From NCBI GenBank assembly GCA_963680875.1, contig OY804580.1, positions 93,339,353 through 93,403,352 of the forward strand: DNA of 64,000 bases, in the 5' to 3' direction. Each line of letters starts with the position of its first letter. The stretch's first letter is position 1. Source of the DNA: Bathymodiolus brooksi. Its lineage: Eukaryota; Mollusca; Bivalvia; Mytilida; Modiolidae. Below, in pieces: positions 46,201 through 58,200 of the stretch. The notes beneath the pieces are model-generated. The model had not been told where the DNA came from and did not search any database. It saw only the letters and a program-made list of their open reading frames with translations. The translations under genes and the position numbers were made by a program.

Positions 46201-49200
46201 CGTCTGATCGAATGAGATATATCTATTTATTTTATAACTTCTGTACTCAGCCCGATTGTATGAGATAGAATTAATTGTAAATTATATTTTCTTAGGCCCA
46301 TAAAACTTGCTTAAAGCCCACCACTTCATACTGAAATGCCTGTGCCAAGAAAGTATGTGATGACCATGTAGATGTGAGTGAGGGATATCAATTTTGCCTC
46401 CGTTTCTACGATATTACGAATTAATTTTGTAATTATTCAGACAATGTGATAGTTTTCGTTTTTCATTTTATGACTAGTATTTATTTAATTAGTTTTGTAT
46501 TACGTTAATATAAAGCAACATTAGTCGATAATAATTGATATCATGTTATTGTTGGAAACAGGACAAAAGCCCCTCGGACAAAAGCCAATCGGACGAAAGC
46601 CCCCCCTAATAAAGCTCCCCGATAATGAAATAATCATACAATCATATTGCATTTGTTTTATATTGATGGTGATATTAAAAGATATCTTAAAGGATTAATA
46701 AAAAAAAAAATACTTTAAAAACATATTTTTCCCCATTTTGTTCATTGTTATGTTCATTCATATAAATTAAAAAACAACACTGCTTAATACCTTAAACTGA
46801 AAAGTTAATCAGGAATTGTTTTTATTGATAAACAAAAATTACCTTTTCAACCTTTGAAGTTCTTAAAAGTAATGAGTGAGTTATTTGCTCACTTTGTTTT
46901 TTATATACTATGATTATTTTTTAGAGATTACACAACTTTATTTTTGTTTTTACTTTCTTTGATGAGGGTTATTATAATTCTTAAACAAATACTTCAATTG
47001 TTTATGATATTTTCATGTTCCGGAAATAAATGAATTAAAATACAGAGGTAAAAAAAAGTCTTGAATCATGTTATGAAATATAAAGAAAATTTTACATGTC
47101 CAAACAGTTAAGCAAAGACACAAAAAATATATATGTATATGAAACAAAAAACATTCACTTATACTTTTTATTATTGGGGGGGGGGGGCTTTTATTCGAAG
47201 GCTTTTGTCCTTGGTGGGGCTTCTATCCAGGGCGCTTTTGTCCGGGGACTTATGTCCAGGGGGCTTTTGTCCTATACCTGTTATTGTTATATTTCCGTAT
47301 GATCACCAGTATTTTACTATTATATTACGTATTTCAGACTTGGTGAACGTTTCAGGAATGGTTGGTCTTCAGAAGATTACAACAGACTACAGTTCTGGTC
47401 CCTTGATCCAATGCGTGAAGTGAGTAAACAATACTGTTTTCTTTGTAATCAATTTCAATTGATGTCAAACGCAAAAAAAAGAAGAAAATGTATTTTTGAA
47501 TATTATTATAAGTATTTATTAATATTTCAGTTATATGCTTGTGATCAGTGTTAATATTGTGTAGTAATCAGCAGCAGGCATGTGTCCAATGCCATACATT
47601 TGTAGCAACACCAATATATATAGTCTCAATTAATATAATATTACTGGATCTACCTATCCGGTCTGGATGTTCTGAATAAAGGATTGCTACTGACGAGCAG
47701 ACTGCTTACACGGGGATTCATGACAGATTGAAGTCTTTCCTTTGGAAGTTTTTCTGTCACCAGTATGACAGGTAACTACGCAGCGTATGTCTTGCAGATT
47801 ATTCAGATTAGTTTTTTACCTAGTAACTGGACTTTGACCATTACCCCAAATAATTGATAAACAGCCCGGAACAGGTGAGTTCAATGGTTTGTGATGTGGT
47901 CCATTTGCCCAACTTGATCGGTCTGTGCTCGCTCACGGTGATTATTGCATACCTTTGGCCCTTTTTAATTTTTTTACTTTGTGTATGCCTTTCTATATTG
48001 ATTTTCGATTTGTGATCAGGTCTTGGTATCTTCTGTCGTTGAATGGTTAGGGTTGTGGTGCTTAACTCTGCTTTCAACAATACCAGAAGAAAACCACCGA
48101 CCTATCGCAAGTCACTGACACACTTTATCACATTACGTTATATCGAGTACACCTCGCCATGAGCCGGATTCGAACTCACAACTTTAGTGGTGATAGTGTC
48201 ATTGATAATAGTATATATACATGTATATCATATATTGTTATTACAGTTTTCAAGATTTCTTGTATTTGACAAAATAAGACTGACCGATGTGACAGAATTT
48301 TGTACAACTACGTCATCAGAAGGATGTGCCACATGGTACCCCACTGCTTTTCCTGACTGTGTAAGTAATAATATCATTTAAGAAAAATAGTATCTCTCAA
48401 GCCTAGATCTGACTGCATGGATCAAATCAAAGACTATAAAATTGATATTTGCTGCTAAGCGCACATCATTAAGAAATAAGAGAAAACACTGCTCCGAGTA
48501 GAGCGACATGTTTACCCGCGGACTGTTGTTTCACTATTGAAATCCAACAATGCGTGTTGGCTTAGTACAAAGGGGACAACACCATCATCACATCATGCAT
48601 AGTTTGTTCTCGCCAAGTTATACTTGAAAATTTGGTGATTAACAACAATCACTCACTCTCTTTATTCCTCACTGTCCTTAGGAGGAATGTTGGAATTTTG
48701 ACACACATAGGCTTGACAAGTACGTTCTACAAGACGCGTGTATTTTGATGACTTATATCCATCACTGCATTCCTTGTTTTTTTCTGGAGTTTATGTTATT
48801 TCATCTGTTAGTCATGTTGCCTACTGCGCATTTTATTTGTACATTTCAGTAATGATATATGTGTATGTGTGTCACATTCCATCTAAATCTTTGGAAATGC
48901 CCTATACCAACTATCGTTATTAAGGTTTCCCCTGTGGACGCCATGCCATGACGAGGTGTACTCGATATGATATGTAACAGTTTGTCAACAGGTCGTGCCA
49001 GTTATTGAAAAGTTGTATATCATTTTAATTCAATTCGGACTAACGAAGAGCAACACGACAGGTGTTACTTGTAGAACATGAATTGCTTACCCTTCCGGGG
49101 CAGATGAGTTCAACCCTGGGTCTTAGCGGGGTTCGTGTTGCTTGATTTGTCCTTTTTATATTGGCCATTGTGTTGTCTGTCCTTTTTATATTGGCCATTG

Positions 49201-52200
49201 TGTTGTCTGTCCTTTTTATATTGGCCATTGTGTTGTCTGTCCTTTTTATATTGGCCATTGTGTTGTCTGTCCTTTTTATATTGGCCATTGTGTTGTCTGT
49301 CCTTTTTATATTGGCCATTGTGTTGTCTGTCCTTTTTATATTGGCCATTGTGTTGTCTGTCCGTTTTCAGTTTGTGGCTTCTGATTACCCCTTTCGTATT
49401 TTGTTGCGAATATATATGATTGTACATAGAGGATATACTTTATTGCAAAGGTTTACGTGAAAATATCATCGTTTCAGCCATTTAACCACAACAAGCCATT
49501 GTAATGTCCATACTTCTTCGATTTACGGCTTCTGATTACTCGTTTTGTATCTTCACACTTTTCCTCAACATTTTATGACGTAAAGGCCATTTACAGATGT
49601 CTACAAAACAGAAATAATGATTTAGTTTAAACATATTTTATTTGCTCAAATATGCAAAAAGGATAAGACACAAGTTAAACAAACTTATGAAGTCTTCTCC
49701 TATATAAAATAAGTTACAACATTATTTGATAGAGCATGCATGCATATGAATATTTCTTACATTAATATGTGTAAATTGAAGAAGAACAGAGAATGGAGAA
49801 AGGAATTAGAGAAGGAGAGAGAGAGGTTGGTTGTGATGGTGTGTGTGGTTGTTCATTTGGTGAACCACTTAAACAATAATGATCAGTATTATGAGCATTG
49901 AAGGTAGTTTGCTATTATACATATTCAAAGCCTTTTAAATTATTTTATTTTTCCCATATTTTGACTCTGAACGTTATTCTAGAAACTAAACAAGTACACA
50001 TTAAATAAGATATCGACAAATATGTACTCAATGCTTGCCACACACCACTATGGTTTGTTGTTTTTGCCTCCCACTTATGGCAAGCAATGTATATTTGATA
50101 GGTTTGTTAATGACTTACGAAGAGCTGGTTGATTATCACCGGATACTCAAATATCGATAACCATTTCATCTAACCGCGACGATATAGTGAAGTATGGTTG
50201 AGAAACTATATTTTGAATATATTGTTAACATACATTTCGTTGGTGTAAAGTACAACATATTTAAACATGAATCCTTATTATATTCAAGGTTGTATTTCTA
50301 AATTGAAAGGAATAAAATGAAAACAAAAAATACCACATTGCCGGAACAGTTCCAAAATACCACATTGCCGGAACAATTCCAAAATCCAATAGAAAAATCG
50401 TAGAAAGAGACAAAATCGGTACTCATGCACATAAATATATTAAGTCTCACATTCATGGCTTGAAACAGAGAAAAGAACAAGTATATATTTATGTAAAATA
50501 TCATTACAGGGTGAAGAGATTCCTAATGACGAACTTTTTGTGGCAGTAAAAACTTGTGAAAAATTCCATCAAGACAGAAGTATGTTAGAAATGCATAACT
50601 GAAGATTTAATTGAGAATTATATTTAATTAAGGTTAAATATGATGAAGGAATCGTTATAGCCCGTCGATGACGTCATTATTTAATGTGATATTGCACTAG
50701 TACAACCTGACATATCAGGGAATAAATTGTTGCATGATTACTGTTTTCATTACGTTCTATCAGAGGAAGAGTTTGAAGATACCAATGGGGGAGTCAGAAT
50801 CCGTAAATCAAAGAAGTACAGACAACACAATGGCCAACAGAAAAATGACAAAAGGACATGGATCGATCTACAAAACATGCACTTAAAAACTAAAGATGTT
50901 AATCTAATATACAATATATGTAAGAAGAGTTTGAAGATACCAAAGGGGTAATCAGAATCCGTAAATTAAAGGAAAGACAACACAATAGCCAAATGAAACG
51001 GGACAAAAGGACAAACAACGATCTACAAAACACTACTCAGAAAACTAAGGCTATTATTCTAATATTCAATATATATAATGCAACTGTAAATATCTAGTAA
51101 AATATATTTTATATGTTTCTTGTTGTAGTTCCTTTTGTTAAAGCTACATGGGGAAATACTACCTCACATATAGAATTTTATAGTGACCTAGAAGATAAAG
51201 CCATACCAACCATTGACCTTGGCGCACCCAAGACGTTAAGAGGTATAAACCTTCTGTTTTGTTTGAGCTCTTACGATTAAATATTTAGTATATGTTTTGA
51301 TATATACTATAAGTATATCATTTGTGTTGTTTGTAACTGTGATTGTTGCTTAGTACAAACTCAGCAATCTTTCAGCTATATCGTGGCGAGAACAGGTTAA
51401 TTTTCAATGAGTTGATGATGAGGTCCACTTTGTGCTAGACTAACACCCTTAGTTCGATTTTGATAGTGCTAGATCACTGAAACAACAGCCTTCAGATCGA
51501 TAGAAATTTCGCCCCATTCGGACACATTATCCTGATTCCGAGCCAACCAGTCTTTGCTCTTTCTCCTTACTGCTGCGTGCTTAGGTGCTTAGCGGGGAAG
51601 TAGCAATTACCAATTATATAATCTTTGGTCTGATCCGATCTACCACACCTGAGGCGAGCACGCGTTGTTTTATTTGTAACTGGGCTGTTATTGAAATGAC
51701 ATCGTCAGGAGTATGTAAATGTAAATGGAGTCTTAACAGAGAAATTGTTTATGTGTATTTAATATATTCCTTAACATTACAACTTGGTATGTAATAAGTC
51801 ATTGAACGTTTTGATGAAAAATAGAATGTAATTTGAAGACTACTTGTGACAATCTGGTAGCCACTAGTGAGTCAAAATATTAAATAAAATGGAAAACAAA
51901 AAATACCACGCTGTTGGAACGGTTCGTTGAAACAAAGTTCATATCGACCACCCCCCCCCCCCCCCCCCCCAAGCAAACAAACAAACACACATATAAACTC
52001 ATTTTCCTGCTTTGGTGCATGGACTTCAAATAAAATATTGCGGGGGTTAAAAGATAAACAAACAAATACCATGCTGTTGGAACGGTTCCCCAAATCTGAT
52101 AGATGAATCGTAGAAACAAACTCAAAATCCATCCCCAAACACTCATAATATAAACTCATTTCCTGGTTTGGTACATATACTTCACAAAATCGTTTGCGGG

Positions 52201-55200
52201 ATTAAAAGATAATCAGTCAAAGTTCAGCGTAGATAGGCTTTTCATAGTGAATCGGTCATTGGATAAAATATTACTACGCAGAAGTGCCTTTACTTCAGAT
52301 ATTCATTAAAGTTCTAGATATAACTTAGTTCAAAGCATTTGTTTGTAAATAATTATTAGAATATACCCTTGTAAACTTTAGTCACCGGATGACTTTTATT
52401 TTTCCTATTTTGATAACATACTAAGAAAAGTTTGAAGATACTAAATGGGTAATAAGAATTCGTAATTCCACGAAGGACAGATAACACAATGGCCAAAAGA
52501 AAAAGAACAAAAGGACAAACAACGATCTACAAAACACTACACAGAAAACTAAAGATCGAGTAACACGAACCCCACTAAAAACCGGGGAGAACTCAGGTGC
52601 TGCGGAAGGGTAATCGGTTCCTGCTCCACTGGTGACACCCGTCGTGTTACTTAGTCACAAACTCGGTGATAAGTCATGAATGAGGAAAGGACCGGAAAGA
52701 ATTTACGACAAGTGGAACATATCCGTGATCATGTATGACACATATGTTCCGAAACGGTTTACCAAGTCATGGTGGCGACCGTAAAACTTTGATAATATCA
52801 ACTTAATTAATAGGTAACATTTGTTCAGTAGCTCCCTTGTTAACAGCAACTCTCTATCACAGAAGCTCTGGAATATCGGATCAACTGAGAGATATATACT
52901 CTATATGCTGGCGCCGCTCTAATATACTTGACTTGATTTCGCTTAACCTCACACCAAGATAAACAATGTAGTGGGTACATCTGTCTCTTTGTGGTTTACT
53001 TTAATCTCATCACAAAGAAAAACAAACTAATAAATCCTTTTTTAACATTTATCTAGGGCACTGTTCTAAAACAATGGCTATTCTTAATCGATTCCATAGC
53101 AATCCTGACTTGAGTAAATACCAATGGCTACTTCTGGCAGATGATGATACGATAATAAAGTAAGTCTATGCATTAAAATAGTTGTGCTATGAATAATATA
53201 TAACGTTATAATTACATCAGGCTAGGGTTATAGTGTTTAACTTCACTTTCAATAATATTTCAGTTATATTGTAATTTGGCCGTTTTCCAAGGACAAAAAG
53301 AGTACAAAAAGCATACTGGAATATTCATGACCAGGATATGCCAGAACAGACCTTCGCTATGTCTCTGAAGGACTTGCATATACAAGAAGAGTTTGTAGAT
53401 ACCAAAGGATAATCAAAATCCGTAAATCGAAGAAGGACAAGCAACACAATGGCCATCAGAAAAAAAGGACAAACAACGATCTACAAAACACTACACAGAA
53501 AACTAAAGATCGAGCAACACGAACCCACTATAAACCGCATACACTAATTCCAATACATTTTTTAAAAGAATGATGGGACAGTACATATTATGAGCTGCTA
53601 TTTCAATTGATATTCTGTATAACAATATATTTGTATATATTTAAACAACCTTATTAAAAACAAACTGCTGAGATGTGCTAATCTGGTATACATAGCAAAA
53701 TATTTGGAACTGTGACTATTACCCCTGTAGTGTATGAGCTCCTCATATTACATATTTCGGGTTTTGTTTAATTTTCTTAATTGCTTTTAAACCAGGTAAA
53801 TATTTGTTTGGTTTGTTTATTGAAGTGAAAGGTGTATACCAACAAAAAAGAAATAAATGTATATGCTATGTTTGTTATTTAACAATTAAATGATGATATT
53901 ATTGCTCTTAAATGGTGTATTTAAAAAAAATTAAACTAAGTTCAATCACGCTCAGACATATGTAACCTTGGCCGCTTTTTGGCTATCCTGTTTAGTCTCT
54001 TTAGTTTATAGACGTCTCTAAAATAGGGATAATTTTCAGTAATTGCAGCTTTCAAGGTAGTTTAATATACACATAAAAAGGCGTTTAGTTATTTTGGATT
54101 TCTAATCTTTTGATCATGAATGTACCTGATGATTTTTTCTTCAGAAGCGTTTCGTGCGCACTAAATTAGATATAGGTCTATAACATTTAATCATGGGATG
54201 TCAGGGGCGGATCCAGGATTTCAAGTTAGGGGGTACGCACTTAAAATAATTGCGCCGAGCGAAGGGAGGCGCGAAAATTTTTGGGGTATTTCGTGTGAAA
54301 AATCACGATTTTATGCCAAAAAATCATATTTTTTCCAATTTTAGGGGGGAGCGCGCCGGGTGCGCCCCCCCCCCCCCCACCCTGGATCCGCCCCTGGATG
54401 TAACTGGAGGTATTGAGAAGATATTTCCATCAGATTCTCAGTTCAATAATAATTAATATTGTGCTTTTTTTTTTTATTATATCATATATTTTTAGTTTGA
54501 AAAGACTACGAAAACTACTGGCATGTTACAACCCTACAGAACTAGTACATTTAGGAGAGAGATTTGGGTTCAGAGTTCAGAGAGAGGAGAAAAATGGCTA
54601 TAGTTATATCACGGGTGGTGGAGGGTAAGTGTATGATAATGGAAATAAGAAACGCGTCATGCGCACTAAATAAACGTCAGAGAAAACCGAAGGGGCAATC
54701 AAGAACGGATAATCCAGATAAACTGGCTACAGTTGGTACACAAGACGCAAGACGAAGGCAAAGATAACAAAAACACTACACAATATGTGTTGGACACCAC
54801 TGTAGGCAAATAAACACAAATAACGTAAATAAGACACGAACACTCCTACAAACAACTGGATGAAAAGACAAACCTAACTAACATCGTTATTATGCGGAAA
54901 TCGTAAAAGACATCACAACGCAGAACTGAGAACGTAAAGACACGTAATAGGACAACACGAAAAATTAAAAAGATAAGCAACACGGATCCCACCAAAAAAA
55001 CCGGGGGTGAAATCAGATATCTAAGTTTTTCTTCCATCACTGGGTCGATACCTCTGCTGGTGGACCATTAGTCTCAGTCGGTATCATCGGCCCAGTAGTC
55101 AGTGCTGACATGGTTTATTACATATATTAATGTTTGAATTTTACCTTTCTTAAATAATGTAAGTTATTAAAACTAAGGTAAATCTCTCCTATGAAGATTT

Positions 55201-58200
55201 GTCAGATTTTGACTATACTGTTTAAGCCCTTTGGATTACTGTTTCCAAAAGACTGATGTTATTATCTGAGTGATGTGATACGGAACCAGTTATGTTCTCT
55301 GAGGCACATGTTTCAGTTACAATCATCGCACGAAAGGACACAATTACGCATAAGATACAATACTATTGAAACAAAAGAAGCGGTCTAGTTTACCTCATTT
55401 TTCTATTACAACATTGGTCAAATTTAAATAAAACTGCAAAAACATCGGCCTGTTACATCTGCGTGTGTCCGTGGTCTATATCAGTGTCCTCTAATAGCGG
55501 TCTGTAGCTGATATTAGAGGCCGCATTTGCAATGGCATTGTTGGAGGTATGATTGTACAACTATATATGCTATTATTTCAAGAAGAGTAACAATGAAATG
55601 TTACCCAGCTTACTTCAAGGTCTAATATATCCACTAATACCAGGCAGAAATGTCTCAAGATAAAAGGTGTTACTTGTAAACTATTCTAATACGACATATA
55701 CGGTAAATTTTTAATCCACATTCCTTTGTAGTGTACCCATATTAAAATCTCCAACAAACTTACCCCTTCCACAAATTATTTCTATAACGTGCTGTTTTGG
55801 CTTTGTAAACAAATGTGTATAATAGAACAGCCAAATACGTCATGATCATCAGCGCGTGTAAGTCATAATAAATCGGGGATTTTTATACCCTTTTGTTTAC
55901 AAAGCCAAAACAGCATGTCATATTAGAATTAAGAAATAATTGATGGAAGGGGTAAGTTTGTTGGAGATTTTAATATGGGTAACATTATCTGCGTAAAATT
56001 TACCCCGAACGATACATTATCTGCGTAAAACTTTACCCCGAGCGAAAGCGAGGGGTAAAATTTGCGCAGATAATGTTACCCATATTAAAATCTCCAACAA
56101 ACTTACCCCTTCCATAAATTATTTCTATTCTAATAGGACATATACGGTAAATTCTTAATCCACATTCCTTTATAGTATACCCATGTTAAAATCTCCAACA
56201 AACTTACCCCTTCCATAAATTATTTCTATGACGTGCTGTTTTGGCTTTGTAAGCAAAAGGGTATAATAGAACAGCCAAATACGTTTTGACCATCAGCGCG
56301 TGCAAGTCATAATAAATCGGGGATTTATATACCCTTTTGTTTACAAAGCCAAAACAGCACATATTTTACACATATATAGGGATTTGGGTCATTTCGCGCG
56401 ATGATTGTTACAGGACCATGTACTCTGTGTTGGGGAATGAGGGACCTGATGCTTCAAATGTTCAATCGTTTCTGCTTCATGCATAGCAACTGTTGTGCAT
56501 GCAAGAGACACAAGATAACCTTTGATATCTTTAACTCTTCTTGAATAATGTTGGCTATTTTGTTTTGTCCGATGGGTTTTTGTGTTGCCAGGGACTTTTA
56601 AACTATTGGCTTTCAAATTTTTAGACTATGGCCATACCTGAAGAGGATCTATGATGGATATTCGAGACGTGTCGTTCGCACTAAATTAGATATCTACATT
56701 TTAATTACAATTACAATAATCAAATTATGAATGGTATTGAAGTGATATACAATGGATGCTAGTTTGTGAGTGCATTGTTTTTCTGGTTTTGTTGTACATG
56801 TTTTAACAGAGGAAAGTACAGTATCATATGTGAGGGTTGGCATTTACTCACCCGTGGAAAGCATCATGTCATTGAGATAGGAGGTTTGCGCCCATAAAAC
56901 TAGTTTGACTCCGCCACTTTTTATTGAAGTGACTGTACCAAGACAGGAAAGTAAGCAGTCATGTATTAATGTGTTAAGGGTATCAATTTTGCCTCTTTCT
57001 ACGATTTTGATATTGGATTTTGGAACTGTTCCGACAGTGTGGTATATTTTTGCTCTACGTTTTATTTCATACTGATTTATTTTCAGAATGATATTCAGTA
57101 GACCTGTGATCACAGCTATGGCAGAGAACAATGCTTTCACTTGTTCACACAGTACTCAACCAGATGATATGGAAGTTGGAAGCAATTTAAATAGAATAGA
57201 TATACCATTAACACATAGTCCTTATTTTCATCAGGTGTGCATTTTTGTTATTTACGTTATTCCCTATATGTATTGTGAGTGAATGAGTGATTGTTGTTTA
57301 ATGCAAATTCAGCAATGTTTCAGCCATAACATGGCGAGAACAAGTTAATTTTCAATAAGGTGAGATGATGATGAGGTCCGCTTTGTACTAGACCAACACG
57401 CTTAGTTGGATTTTTATAGTGCTAGCTCACTCAAACAACAGTCCGCGGATAGACATGTCGCCCACGCGGACACATTATCCTGATTCTGAGCCAACCAGTC
57501 TTTGCTCTTACTCCTTAATGCTGCGTGCTTAGCGGATAAGCAACAAATACCAATTTTATAGTCTTTGGTTTGACCCGACCGGGGCTCGAACCCACGATCT
57601 ACAGCACTCGAGACGAGCACGCTAACCATTACGCCACCGATGCGGTTATATATATATTGTGTAAATTAAAAAGAAAGATATGCGTCGACTCTGACACGTA
57701 AAATTAATACAATCCAAAAAAGAAATCATAGTCATCCAAGATCTCAAATTGGTTGGTCCCTAGTATTGAGAAGCCTTCTATAAATTAAATTATAAAGAAA
57801 CCAGAATGAAAGGATGTTGACGACTATTCACATCTACCTCTGAAATAAATGCTCAGTAAAGAAAGGTAATAACAAAATTACCGAACTCCGAACAATCTTA
57901 TAAAGGGAAAGTCAAAACTCATAATTATATAAACAGACAAAATCAGTCAACAACCGGAAAACTGTGAAAACCGTAATGACCCTGACTTGGTACAGGCATT
58001 TCTAAAGAAATGGTGGGTTGAATCAGATTTTAAGGCGCCAAACCTCCCGCTCTCATTACGGTTCAAAGGTTCCGGCTGACACTGTAACAGTATTTAAATA
58101 CAGGAACAAAATAGGTAAAATAGTTGTCAAAGCAGTACCATATTCGGTGACGTAAATGTCAAAAATATTTTTACGTCACACATTGACAAAAAAATTCTTG

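Noticed and set aside
49149..49358. CRISPR-like regular repeats (also 60898-61575 and 34655-35085)
   Set aside because: The repeats are contiguous with no unique spacers, and the DNA is eukaryotic.
49040..49460. Overlapping frames of 80-105 residues on both strands with 10-residue repeats
   Set aside because: They arise from a 30-bp minisatellite inside an S2 repeat; no start, signal or splice context supports translation.
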